This document shows positions 6,487 to 13,572 of a stretch of DNA of 15,562 bases, in pieces. Numbering within the stretch: the stretch's first letter is position 1; each line of letters begins with the position of its first letter. The position numbers were made by a program, and so were the translations under genes. Under the pieces are notes generated by a model. That model saw nothing but the letters and a program-made list of their open reading frames with translations, was not told the origin of the DNA and searched no databases. The stretch is from Legionellales bacterium (GTDB taxonomy: Bacteria; Pseudomonadota; Gammaproteobacteria; Berkiellales; Berkiellaceae). The stretch is taken from positions 1 through 15,562 of the forward strand of contig JAHFQF010000029.1 of assembly GCA_023266435.1 (NCBI GenBank), in the 5' to 3' direction.

Positions 6487-7542
6487 CTAGCGTTCTAGGC
6501 GTAGTAAGGCAGCGTCGAGGTCGATGTGAGCACCGACGCCAACACCGTGTTCAGCAGGCTCGACAACAGGCTGTGCACCCTGACGCGCGGCTAGCTGATC
6601 GAGCTGAACGACTATAGGAAGTGGCTGCCGGTCTAGTGCTCGTTGTTCTTCTAGCTGCTCTATATCAGGTCCTATCACTACTGCTTCTTGCGGTGGTATT
6701 ACTTGTGCCACCACTGGTTGTATATTTGCTGGTAGTGCCAGTCGATCGCGCACGGGTCGCACACCAAGGAAAAGAGCGTGCATCGCCAAAAAACCGCCGA
6801 TATTTACTGCATATTCACTACCCACAACCAATAATCGCTGTGTTTGTTGAGCAGCAGCCTCTCTGCACGTACGGAGCAATGCCCCTGCTACTGCTTGAGT
6901 AACGGGCACAACGTAAGTGCGGGCCCCACCCAAAATGGTTGGTCGAGTAACCTGCATTGTGACCCCTGCTACTACTCGAATAGCCTCCCTTGCAATCCAA
7001 GACGATGGTAAACGTGTAAGCACAAAATTCGGGATGTATCCAAGCACGGCATCCCTGACCCCCACCCTGGCAGTCGCTCGGGCAGCCGTAAATACGGGGG
7101 GCCCCATGATTGCAGTAAGATCTACTGCTTCTGCAGCGGTATGAGCAACTACAGCTTGGGTTCCGTTTGCAAAAACATGCACGCTATTAACCAATGTCTC
7201 GGTACCTTGTAAGGGAACCCCGCGCAGAAATCTCAACATGCCATCGCCTATGCCCCTAATGCTCGGACCAACCAGATTACTAACAGGTTGAGTCAACCTG
7301 ACTACTACAGGACCAAGCCGAACAGTTGATTCCACAGCAGACTCTAATATATTAGTGACACCTCTGATTACAAAAGGCAGCGCAACAATGGCTCCTGCTA
7401 CTCCCGCTACTCCTGCTACTATCCAAAATCCTCTTCTATAATTTACTCCTGGAGCTGGAGCTGGAGCTGGAGCTGGAGCTGGATTGGCATCGTCAGCACC
7501 CTCGGCGCCGTCAGCTATTCCTAGATTATATATACCGGCCAT
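6487..7542 (-). CDS. Unknown membrane-associated protein, paralog of the next gene upstream (351 aa)
   Basis: I recognise no family. The protein starts MAGIYN, has an acidic stretch and a Pro-Ala repeat (about 21-31), then a hydrophobic segment (about 38-59, GFWIVAGVAGVAG then AIVALPF) that is probably a membrane helix. A small-residue-rich, amphipathic helical body follows. Residues 76-142 match residues 69-137 of the 287-aa protein upstream; the clearest block is GDGMLRFLRGVPLQGT (99-114), then AHTAAEAVDL. A C-terminal extension of about 85 residues (from about 265) is Glu/Gln/Pro-rich and absent from the paralog. The ATG at 7542 is preceded by AAGGTGA. A matching promoter lies upstream. 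Codons are visibly more GC-rich than in dctA or ccm genes, which suggests recent acquisition or unusual selection. No enzymatic motif is seen. Confidence 0.78.
   Translation of the reverse strand: MAGIYNLGIADGAEGADDANPAPAPAPAPAPGVNYRRGFWIVAGVAGVAGAIVALPFVIRGVTNILESAVESTVRLGPVVVRLTQPVSNLVGPSIRGIGDGMLRFLRGVPLQGTETLVNSVHVFANGTQAVVAHTAAEAVDLTAIMGPPVFTAARATARVGVRDAVLGYIPNFVLTRLPSSWIAREAIRVVAGVTMQVTRPTILGGARTYVVPVTQAVAGALLRTCREAAAQQTQRLLVVGSEYAVNIGGFLAMHALFLGVRPVRDRLALPANIQPVVAQVIPPQEAVVIGPDIEQLEEQRALDRQPLPIVVQLDQLAARQGAQPVVEPAEHGVGVGAHIDLDAALLRLER
7449..7483. repeat. Hexanucleotide microsatellite coding for Ala-Pro
   Basis: There are five perfect GGAGCT units with partial units on both sides, inside the 351-aa gene, encoding the (PA)n stretch near its N terminus. 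Units are 6 bp, so slippage would change the length by two residues without shifting the frame. Confidence 0.9.
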
Positions 7543-7579
7543 ATTATCACCTTAGTTTCATTTGCTATAAAGATGACTA

Positions 7580-7608
7580 ATTAAACCAGATGAGCCGGTC
7601 TGTGTCAA
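7580..7608 (-). promoter_or_regulatory. Promoter of the 351-aa gene
   Basis: The minus strand reads TTGACA (7608-7603), a 17-bp spacer and TTTAAT (7585-7580), followed by TAG. This is close to the sigma-70 consensus. The same arrangement, including TTTAATTAG, precedes the paralog at 8630-8658. The -10 lies about 37 nt from the ATG. Confidence 0.72.
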
Positions 7609-7632
7609 GTTATTTGACTGGTATTTTTTATT

Positions 7633-7648
7633 GAGTATCTTGGGTATA
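7633..7648 (+). repeat. Remnant of the MITE-like repeat terminus
   Basis: GAGTATCTTGGGTATA is identical to the last 16 bases of copy A (99-114), and GTATTTT at 7621-7627 also fits copy A with a short gap. No complete element surrounds it. It lies just beyond the terminator of the 287-aa gene. Confidence 0.65.
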
Positions 7649-7653
7649 TATAA

Positions 7654-7682
7654 AGCAAAAAAAGCGGGCATCTGCCCGCTTT
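7654..7682 (-). terminator. Rho-independent terminator of the 287-aa gene
   Basis: On the minus strand a stem AAAGCGGGC / GCCCGCTTT with a 4-nt loop runs into TTTTTTT. It lies 27 nt past the stop of the 287-aa gene and upstream of the promoter of the 351-aa gene, so the two paralogs are separate transcription units. The inverted arms also allow weak function in the other direction. Confidence 0.92.
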
Positions 7683-7708
7683 AATTTTCATGACACTGTT
7701 TATTAGGT

Positions 7709-8572
7709 TTAAATATTCATAACAGGAGCCAGTCTATCTCTCTGTTCAAGTGCTGCGTGTAGTCTTAAGCATGCATTTCTGCACTGTCCATATAAACGAT
7801 CATATGCAGTAGTCACGCCAATTTCACCCACTTGTAAAGCCAGATTAGCAGTTGTGTCAACTCCCATTCCTACAACCCCATTCACTGCTGCAGTTGCAGT
7901 GGACGTCACTTGCTGTTGTGCAGCATGGGCAGCCACGGTCAGCATCCGGTGCACATATTGCGCCGCCATTTCTCTGCCAGCAGCAAGCAGAGCGCGATCC
8001 AAGATAGTCGAACTCATGGTGTGGCTTAGCTCGAGCGTTTCTGGCAACATCCATTCGAATACGCGCGGTGTTGGCACCTGTAAAACAGCCTGTACTGTAA
8101 TGCGCGCTGCTTCATTGGTAGTGTTACCTATCGCACCAATTAAGGCGGTGCCTCCGGTGACCGCAAGATCCATGGTTTCTGCTATCGTATGGGCAAAAGT
8201 CAGTGTAAATCCATCCCCAAAAGTCACTACAGTGTGGATAAGCTCCCCTGTGCCTGGCAACGGCATACCACGCATAAAGCGCATCAATCCGTCTCTGACA
8301 CCTGCCATCATCGGTTCAAGAAGGTTACCAGCAGCCTGGCTGCTGTTAAGTATCATAGGGCCGACTGCAGTCATAGTTTTAACCGTGGTATTTAAAATTC
8401 TATCTATGTTGTCCGCTAAACTCGCAATCACAACAGGCAGCATGAAAAGCCCCATCATGATAAAACCATTTCTCAAACGATGCTCTTCAGCTACTACTAG
8501 CTCTTCAGCTACTACTATCTCTTCACCCTGATATATAGGAGCCGGTTGCTGTGGATTATCGATACCTGCCAT
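7709..8572 (-). CDS. Unknown membrane-associated protein, paralog of the next gene downstream (287 aa)
   Basis: I recognise no family. The protein starts MAGIDN, has a short Glu-rich repeat (VVAEEL/VVAEEH, residues 20-31), then a hydrophobic segment at about 36-53 (NGFIMMGLFMLPVVIASL), probably a membrane helix. The body is helical and rich in Ala, Thr, Met and Val. The conserved block shared with the 351-aa paralog is VRDGLMRFMRGMPLPGT (92-108), followed by AHTIAETMDL (127-136). The C terminus (CRNACLRLHAALEQRDRL) is charged and amphipathic, and the long tail of the paralog is missing. The ATG at 8572 has a good ribosome site (AGAGGTGA). It has its own promoter and terminator. GC content is above that of the flanking housekeeping genes. 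A secreted or host-membrane protein is possible, but nothing in the sequence proves export. Confidence 0.78.
   Translation of the reverse strand: MAGIDNPQQPAPIYQGEEIVVAEELVVAEEHRLRNGFIMMGLFMLPVVIASLADNIDRILNTTVKTMTAVGPMILNSSQAAGNLLEPMMAGVRDGLMRFMRGMPLPGTGELIHTVVTFGDGFTLTFAHTIAETMDLAVTGGTALIGAIGNTTNEAARITVQAVLQVPTPRVFEWMLPETLELSHTMSSTILDRALLAAGREMAAQYVHRMLTVAAHAAQQQVTSTATAAVNGVVGMGVDTTANLALQVGEIGVTTAYDRLYGQCRNACLRLHAALEQRDRLAPVMNI
8482..8517. repeat. 18-bp perfect tandem duplication
   Basis: The unit GCTCTTCAGCTACTACTA occurs twice in a row inside the 287-aa gene and encodes the doubled VVAEE(L/H) near the N terminus. A third partial unit may follow (TCTCTTCA). It is in frame, so gain or loss of a unit changes only protein length. 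Confidence 0.9.
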
Positions 8573-8629
8573 CTTGTCACCTCTTTGCTTGCTTGTTTGC
8601 TTGATAAAAACCGGTAATTAAGGTGGCTA

Positions 8630-8658
8630 ATTAAATCAGAAATCTTGATAAAAGTCAA
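8630..8658 (-). promoter_or_regulatory. Promoter of the 287-aa gene
   Basis: The minus strand reads TTGACT (8658-8653), a 17-bp spacer and TTTAAT (8635-8630), then TAG. Spacing and -10 are identical to the promoter of the 351-aa paralog. The rest of the 332-base gap 8573-8904 holds the ribosome site next to the gene and two hairpins (8778-8810, 8826-8878). I see no gene in 8680-8777. Confidence 0.7.
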
Positions 8659-8777
8659 GCTATACAACTTTTTAGTATGAAAACAGCGGCTTATAGAGGG
8701 GAGTTTAAGAGTCAGGAGTAACAAAGACGAGCAGGAGCTGTGTAATTTGGCTGATTTTTGGTGAAAAACGGTCTGAA

Positions 8778-8810
8778 AATACGCGCATACAAATGCATGC
8801 TGCGCGTATT
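8778..8810 (-). terminator. Strong hairpin, possible terminator of the 91-aa gene
   Basis: AATACGCGCA and TGCGCGTATT form a perfect 10-bp stem around a 13-nt loop that contains TGCATGC. On the minus strand it is followed by a short T-rich stretch (TATTTTCAG). It is the second of two hairpins beyond the 91-aa gene. The T-run is weak, so it may instead be part of a structured RNA. Confidence 0.5.
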
Positions 8811-8825
8811 GAGTCTATTTTTCAT

Positions 8826-8878
8826 CCTAACCATCCGCTCAAGAGGTCAAAGTCACCACGCCTCTTTGAGCGATTAGG
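8826..8878 (-). other. Structured hairpin downstream of the 91-aa gene
   Basis: CGCTCAAGAGG (8836-8846) pairs with CCTCTTTGAGCG (8861-8872) with one bulged base, around a 14-nt loop. Outside it CCTAA (8826-8830) can pair with TTAGG (8874-8878) across a small internal loop. No T-run follows, so it is not an obvious terminator. It starts 27 nt after the stop of the 91-aa ORF. Confidence 0.5.
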
Positions 8879-8904
8879 CCAGGGGGCACACATCGGTTTT
8901 TAAC

Positions 8905-9180
8905 TTAATTTCTAGCTGGCGAAGGTCTGTGGGTATCAGCCCGCGGGTTTTTAGCGGATGTCTCTGCTACTTTTTGGATTGTATTGCAGAATGCGGCAAA
9001 ACCTGGACACTGCGCTCGAGACCCTGCTATGGCGGAGGAAGGTATAGCATGCGGAAACAGTTTGTCAGCAATAAGCCAACCCATACAATTTGGTGTTAGT
9101 TTGTCCTTTTTAGCGAGATCGCCGGCAGCTTTTAATTCTTGCTCTAACTGATGCTTAACATCTTTCTCTAGCGAAGCCAT
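8905..9180 (-). CDS. Hypothetical protein (91 aa)
   Basis: I recognise no family. The protein is soluble-looking, with a charged N-terminal helix (MASLEKDVKHQLEQELKAAG), three Cys (in TPNCMGW, AQCPGF and AAFCNT) and a basic, Pro-containing tail. No signal peptide or membrane segment is visible. The ATG at 9180 follows GAGGGG at a suitable distance. The ORF stands alone between the end of the ccm operon and the paralogous pair, with strong hairpins after the stop. These signals support a real gene, but the short length leaves doubt. Confidence 0.55.
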   Translation of the reverse strand: MASLEKDVKHQLEQELKAAGDLAKKDKLTPNCMGWLIADKLFPHAIPSSAIAGSRAQCPGFAAFCNTIQKVAETSAKNPRADTHRPSPARN

Positions 9181-9219
9181 AATACTTACCCCTCTAACTA
9201 TTTAAACTCGACAGAACGA

Positions 9220-9248
9220 ACATAACACAGGCTCAGAATATATTGCAA
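9220..9248 (-). promoter_or_regulatory. Possible promoter of the 91-aa gene
   Basis: TTGCAA (9248-9243), 17 bp, then TTATGT (9225-9220), about 40 nt before the ATG. The match is moderate. The gap 9181-9301 shows no clear terminator for the ccm operon. Confidence 0.3.
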
Positions 9249-9301
9249 CATTACGCTTGTGAGATATTAACCCTTCGTATGCACAGCCAATATCGCACTT
9301 T

Positions 9302-10231
9302 TTATTGTAAGCTCAAGTGAATACCAATCTCTTTGGGGGTCGCGTCCACAAGTGAGCTGACGAGCACCTCTGATTTTTCATCCCACTTTAAAGGATCTGC
9401 GGAGGCAGTAATTTTAACGCTCACTGTGATTTCAGGTACCGCATCTAAAGAGCTTCCCTGTGCCATGGCATCCGCTGCAGAGAGCATGATCTCTGCCTTT
9501 AAATCAGCCAGCTTCAGTTTTTTAACCCAAATAGGCATGCTAACAGCAGGTTGTCTCACGCTAATAAAGACATAGTCTGTTGCTAAGCGTCGTTGTTTGA
9601 GCTCTGTCAAATGCTGTAAATGTAAACGAATTCGTTTTTCAGTAGGGGCGATATTCAATAAGCGACTATCAACCTCCTGCAACGCTTTATAGAGCGTAGG
9701 CAAAATGTCTGAATCAGGCGGTAGTTGTTGTAAGAGTTGCAGCCAGATGCGCTTTGCGACCTCATAGTGCTCTGTAGCAAAAGCATCGATGGCTAGAAAA
9801 TTTAACACACTGGGATGTGAGGGCTCTAGTATTGCCAAACGCTGCAACACCGCCCTGCTCTGCGCTGTAAATTTTCCGCCCTCTGAAGGAAAGGCAATCT
9901 GAATGTATTGCAGCATGACGTAAGGATTATCCGGCGCTTTTTGCAGGGCTTTTTCACTCCAGGCTAAGGCTTGCGGATAGTCTTGTAATAGCAAAGCATA
10001 CTCGGCCATGACGCTCCACACTTCAGGTTCATCCGGCATGTTGTCTGCACGTTGATGCAACCACTCGATCAATTGTTCGCGTGAGATTGCTTGCTTAGTT
10101 TGTTCAGAAAGTGCTATTTCGGTGCGTTTAATCCACTGCTGTGTAGAGAGCGCTCGCCAAGCACCTAGCTGTAAGTAAAGTCCTATGCTAACTAATGACA
10201 CAAAGCCCAGCGCAAACCATCGAGTTTTCAT
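9302..10231 (-). CDS. ccmI: Cytochrome c maturation protein CcmI, short form
   Basis: CcmI is a membrane-anchored TPR chaperone that binds apocytochrome c and delivers it to the haem ligation complex. The 309-aa protein has one N-terminal membrane helix (about 6-21) ending in GLYLQLG, a motif of the second helix of usual CcmI proteins. TPR units follow (PDEPEVWSVMAEYALLLQDY, ALAWSEKALQKAPDN and others). The C-terminal beta-rich domain (from about 200: DYVFISVRQP, PIWVKKLKLADL) matches the CcmI apocytochrome-binding tail. The first membrane helix and basic loop of the standard protein are missing. The start at 10231 is chosen because its ATG overlaps the ccmH stop as ATGA; an in-frame TTG/ATG extension to 10291 would run 64 nt into ccmH. 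It is the last gene of the operon. Confidence 0.85.
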   Translation of the reverse strand: MKTRWFALGFVSLVSIGLYLQLGAWRALSTQQWIKRTEIALSEQTKQAISREQLIEWLHQRADNMPDEPEVWSVMAEYALLLQDYPQALAWSEKALQKAPDNPYVMLQYIQIAFPSEGGKFTAQSRAVLQRLAILEPSHPSVLNFLAIDAFATEHYEVAKRIWLQLLQQLPPDSDILPTLYKALQEVDSRLLNIAPTEKRIRLHLQHLTELKQRRLATDYVFISVRQPAVSMPIWVKKLKLADLKAEIMLSAADAMAQGSSLDAVPEITVSVKITASADPLKWDEKSEVLVSSLVDATPKEIGIHLSLQ

Positions 10232-10605
10232 CGTATAACCTTTCTCACACAAAAAACACCGATGAGCAATAAAATCACAGGCCCTCCCCATAATCCAGCG
10301 GTAGCCAGTGTTTTAGGAGGGGTATAAAAAATGGCTTCACCGTAGCGTTGCACCAAGGCCTGCTCAATGACTTGTCTGGTCTCTCCAGCCTGCAATCGCT
10401 TAGCGATTTCTCTACGTAAATCACTGGCCACGGTTGTTTGAGATTCGGCAATAGGCTGATTAACGCAGACTGCGCAACGCACGGTATGAATCAAATACTC
10501 ATAATCCTCTTCCATGTGCGCGGTTTCAAAATGTAATTGCTGTAAGGCGGATATCGTGGTAGACCAACTAAGCAGTAATAAGCTTAATGCAATTAAGATG
10601 CGCAT
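10228..10605 (-). CDS. ccmH: Cytochrome c maturation protein CcmH
   Basis: This periplasmic, membrane-anchored thiol oxidoreductase keeps the CXXCH cysteines of apocytochrome c reduced, working with CcmG. The 125-aa protein has a signal peptide (about 1-20), the redox motif VRCAVCVNQPIAES with Cys44 and Cys47, the conserved SDLRREI and RYGEAIFYTPP segments, and one C-terminal membrane helix (about 103-120). Usual family members read LRCxxCQNQ; here V replaces Q after the second Cys. It corresponds to the N-terminal half of E. coli CcmH. It overlaps ccmG by 13 nt and ccmI by 4 nt. Confidence 0.94.
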   Translation of the reverse strand: MRILIALSLLLLSWSTTISALQQLHFETAHMEEDYEYLIHTVRCAVCVNQPIAESQTTVASDLRREIAKRLQAGETRQVIEQALVQRYGEAIFYTPPKTLATAGLWGGPVILLLIGVFCVRKVIR

Positions 10606-11150
10606 GCGGTAAGTCCCTCTAACACAGGTTGTAGTGTGCTGTCATAGAGTTCCAAACTTAAGGGGCCGGCATGACGGTAAACAACCTTGCCCTGACAATT
10701 CAACACAAAGGTTTCCGGCGTTCCGATAACGCCCAATACATAGGATAACACCCCGTTGGGATCGTAGAGATGTATACCCAAACTATCCCCGTGGGTTTCT
10801 AGCCACTGCTGCGCATTGAGCAGGTTGTCTTTAAAGTTCACCCCAAACCAGCGGTTTTTTTGATCGCGCTGACGAATTTGCTGCAGTATGGGCACCTCCG
10901 TGGCACAATTGCTACACCAGGAGGCCCAGACATGCAAAACGGCTGGCTGGCCTAAGAGTGCTTTGTCTGTGATGATTTCTGAGGGTTTTAATACATTGAC
11001 TAGTGCAAAGGTTGGAATTGTTTGCCCTACAGGCAATGCCCAGGTGGGTGCGCCGAGTCGAGTATAAAAAAAAGCGAGCCCGCCTAACACAATGCTGAGC
11101 AATACAATCGGCATCCAAGCATTTGCAAGAGACCTAGGTTTCTGTGACAT
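10593..11150 (-). CDS. ccmG: Thiol:disulfide interchange protein CcmG (DsbE)
   Basis: This thioredoxin-like protein is anchored in the inner membrane and reduces CcmH or apocytochrome disulfides in the periplasm, fed by the DsbD/CcdA electron route. The 185-aa sequence has one N-terminal membrane helix (about 13-29), then a thioredoxin fold with VLHVWASWCSNCATEVP. The active site is Cys79-Ser-Asn-Cys82 where WCPTC is more usual. The family segments WFGVNFKDN, YDPNGVLSYVLGVIGTPETFV (interrupted here only by reading) and VVYRHAGPL are present, including the cis-Pro of TPETF. It overlaps ccmF by 17 nt and ccmH by 13 nt. Confidence 0.95.
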   Translation of the reverse strand: MSQKPRSLANAWMPIVLLSIVLGGLAFFYTRLGAPTWALPVGQTIPTFALVNVLKPSEIITDKALLGQPAVLHVWASWCSNCATEVPILQQIRQRDQKNRWFGVNFKDNLLNAQQWLETHGDSLGIHLYDPNGVLSYVLGVIGTPETFVLNCQGKVVYRHAGPLSLELYDSTLQPVLEGLTACAS

Positions 11151-13014
11151 GTCGCCTCCGCCAATAATATAACATCGTCAAACACACGCCCAGCGCCATG
11201 CAAAATCCACTGAGCCAGAGTCCACGCACATAGGGTTTGAGATAAATACGTACTGCCCATGTATCTTCAGACAAAGGCTCAGCCAACGCAACGTACAGAT
11301 CGGTGATACCACTTAGACGTATGGCCGTTTCTGTGATTGGGATCTGACGTACCGTAAAATACCGTTTTTCAGGTTTCATCAAGCCAATCAGCTGGTTGTA
11401 CTTAGACACGGCAAAGACGCCTTCTATGCCTTCATAATTCCCTTGCTTGGTTTTATTTAAGGCTTGAAACTCAAACTGATAGGGCTCTATGCGCAAACGT
11501 TCCCCCAGTGTCATTTGTACATCGTGCTCTTGACTCCAGTGCGTGGTCAACAATAACGCAATGATCAAGCCTGCTGCACCCAAGTGAGACAGCACAATAC
11601 CATAGTAGCGTAAGTCTCTGGTCTGAAAGCGGCTGATGCCATATCGTACAACACTGTACACAACGGCCAGCGCTGATACTAACCAGACAGTATCCAATAC
11701 TGACCAGTCTGTTAGACAATACAACGCAACGCATGCACCTACAAAAACCAAATAGGGCTTTTTATCTGTTAAGCTATGTTTTTGCCAGCGAATCAATAAC
11801 CCCACGCTCAATAACAGCAACAGCGCTATACCAAAGGGTGCTAAGCTTTGATTAAAGTAAGGTGGGCCTACTGACAACGTCTGCTGCCACAACCCTTCTG
11901 CGATTATCGGATATACCGTGCCTAATAATACGATGGCACAGATGACTAAAAACAACACACTGGTCACTAAGAGCACACTCTCTTTGGAGCACCAATACAA
12001 AGTCGGCAAAGAGGTTTTTAATGGGCGAAATGAACACAAAATGACCGGCACGATATATAATGAGACCAACAACAAGATGACTTTTCCGCGCACCGGATCG
12101 GAGGCAAAGGCATGCACTGAGTTGAGCACTCCAGAGCGCACCAGAAAAGTCCCCACTAACGTTAAAATAAAAGCCAAAATACCTAAATTCAGCGCTAAGC
12201 CATAAAAAGATTTTTTGACCTCTATCACTTTTAAATTATGCAACAAGCCCAAACACACTAACCAAGGCATTAAGGAAGCATTTTCAACCGGATCCCAAAA
12301 CCAATAACCGCCCCAGCCTAGCTCGTAGTAAGCCCAAAAACTTCCTAGGGTGATACCTAGGGTTAAAAATATCAAAGCAAGGTTATTAAAAGACTTGAGG
12401 ATGTTGAGTGCTGCTGCATTTAATGGGATGGATTGTGTTTGCCAACGAAATGCCAAACACAAGGCATACAGCACAGCACACAAGGCATAACCGCAATATA
12501 ATAGCGGAGGATGAATCACAAAGGCCCAATCTTGTAATAAAGGATTAAGGTCCATCCCTGCCTCAGGCGCAAACGGTAAAAAACGCAGAAAGGGGTTTGA
12601 GGTCCAGAGCATCAGGCCGCCTATCCCGACCAAAATACCACCATAGAGGCTACTGATTTTTTTTAAGAGGGGTTCGTCTAGCGTAGTGCGGTTTGATAAA
12701 AAAAAGAAGGTCCCCCAAAACGACAGCAACACGAACCAAAGTAACAGGGAGCCCTCGTGGCCACCCCAAATCGCGCACACACGATAAATGGAACCTAAGC
12801 CCTCATGGGCATTACGGGCCACATAGCTCACGCTCAAATCCAAGCGATAAAAGCTAAACGCCAACACCAAAAAAGCAATGAGTGCAGTAAAGAGTTGAAT
12901 TAAATACAGGCGTGCACAATGCGCTTTGCTCAGATACTTTGCAGAAAACAGGGTTAAAAAAAGCGCAACACTCCAAGACAAAATTAAAGAAAAATGCCCT
13001 ATTTCTGGAATCAT
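11134..13014 (-). CDS. ccmF: Haem lyase subunit CcmF
   Basis: CcmF is the large polytopic membrane protein that takes haem from holo-CcmE and attaches it to apocytochrome c, together with CcmH/CcmI. The 626-aa protein is close to the usual length of about 650. The tryptophan-rich haem-handling WWD motif is seen as ELGWGGYWFWDPVENASL (231-248). Candidate haem-ligand histidines occur in the expected places: His168 (VIHPPLLY), His259 (LLHNLKV), the His of NSVHAFASDP and the His of VLSHLGAAG. WGGHEGSLLLW (83-93) is a family block. The ATG at 13014 overlaps the ccmE stop by 4 nt (ATGA). Many hydrophobic helices fill the rest. The ending in basic residues (YYWRRRHVTET) is cytoplasmic-like. Confidence 0.97.
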   Translation of the reverse strand: MIPEIGHFSLILSWSVALFLTLFSAKYLSKAHCARLYLIQLFTALIAFLVLAFSFYRLDLSVSYVARNAHEGLGSIYRVCAIWGGHEGSLLLWFVLLSFWGTFFFLSNRTTLDEPLLKKISSLYGGILVGIGGLMLWTSNPFLRFLPFAPEAGMDLNPLLQDWAFVIHPPLLYCGYALCAVLYALCLAFRWQTQSIPLNAAALNILKSFNNLALIFLTLGITLGSFWAYYELGWGGYWFWDPVENASLMPWLVCLGLLHNLKVIEVKKSFYGLALNLGILAFILTLVGTFLVRSGVLNSVHAFASDPVRGKVILLLVSLYIVPVILCSFRPLKTSLPTLYWCSKESVLLVTSVLFLVICAIVLLGTVYPIIAEGLWQQTLSVGPPYFNQSLAPFGIALLLLLSVGLLIRWQKHSLTDKKPYLVFVGACVALYCLTDWSVLDTVWLVSALAVVYSVVRYGISRFQTRDLRYYGIVLSHLGAAGLIIALLLTTHWSQEHDVQMTLGERLRIEPYQFEFQALNKTKQGNYEGIEGVFAVSKYNQLIGLMKPEKRYFTVRQIPITETAIRLSGITDLYVALAEPLSEDTWAVRIYLKPYVRGLWLSGFCMALGVCLTMLYYWRRRHVTET

Positions 13015-13442
13015 GAGGCCGCCTGCTGTATTTTTTTGAGCTCAGGGGGCATGTATTTTTCATCGTGCTTGGCAAGGATTTGTTTGGCATGAAAGCGGTT
13101 GTCAGGCGTGAGATAACCTTGGATGACCACCCCCTGCCCCTCTCTAAATAAATCCGGCAAGATACCTTGATAGTCTATCCATAACTCTTTTTCAAAATCT
13201 GTAATCTGAAAGGCAATCTGTAGATTAGCTTCACGACTCACACTGCCTTTGACGACCATGCCGCCAACTCTAATTAATGTTTTTTCAGGCAAGTGCACTT
13301 GAGAAAGCTCAAGTGGCGTGTAAAATAAATTAATGTTTGAAGACAGGGCTTTGAGGATCAGTGTTGCAGCAATCCCCACTCCAACAACCAATAGTAAAAT
13401 GACGCCTAGCCGTTGGCGATGTTTTTTATTGATCGTAATCAA
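13011..13442 (-). CDS. ccmE: Haem chaperone CcmE
   Basis: CcmE is a membrane-anchored periplasmic protein that binds haem covalently and passes it to CcmF. The 143-aa sequence has an N-terminal membrane helix (about 12-31), then the OB-fold segments SSNINLFYTPLEL, RVGGMVVKGSV and GILPDLFREGQGVVIQG. The haem-binding His is at 126 in LAKHDEKYMPPE, with the conserved Tyr130. The start is TTG at 13442, set by an in-frame stop just upstream and a GGTGA site; a non-ATG start may lower its translation. It overlaps ccmD by 17 nt and ccmF by 4 nt. Confidence 0.95.
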   Translation of the reverse strand: MITINKKHRQRLGVILLLVVGVGIAATLILKALSSNINLFYTPLELSQVHLPEKTLIRVGGMVVKGSVSREANLQIAFQITDFEKELWIDYQGILPDLFREGQGVVIQGYLTPDNRFHAKQILAKHDEKYMPPELKKIQQAAS

Positions 13443-13572
13443 TCAGGCTCACCGCTTGACGTCGTTGTTGTAGACTGTAGATCAAAAACCCACCTAAAAG
13501 CACTAGAGCGACACCGTAGGCTGACCACACATATGCCCCGTATCCACCCATGCTTAACCAGCTTTTTAACAT
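13426..13572 (-). CDS. ccmD: Haem exporter protein CcmD (48 aa)
   Basis: CcmD is the small membrane protein needed to release holo-CcmE from the CcmABC complex. The frame opens with ATG at 13572, overlapping the ccmC stop by 7 nt, and closes with TAA inside the start of ccmE. It reads MLKSWLSMGGYGAYVWSAYG at the N terminus, then a membrane helix (about 17-33) and a charged tail with QQRRQ. The motif GGYGAYVW-AYG is typical of CcmD, as are the length and the position between ccmC and ccmE. It is easily missed by length-limited gene calling. Confidence 0.92.
   Translation of the reverse strand: MLKSWLSMGGYGAYVWSAYGVALVLLGGFLIYSLQQRRQAVSLIDYDQ

Noticed and set aside
7854..8531. A 225-codon open frame on the plus strand
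   Set aside because: It lies entirely antisense to the 287-aa gene, which has a good ribosome site, promoter, terminator and a paralog. The antisense product has no recognisable feature.
6487..8572. Type IV secretion effector call for the paralogs
   Set aside because: The C termini show no clear secretion signal and the lineage is not established, so I do not assign an effector function.
8515..8724. A 69-codon minus-strand frame
   Set aside because: It covers the promoter, ribosome site and start of the 287-aa gene in another frame and looks random.
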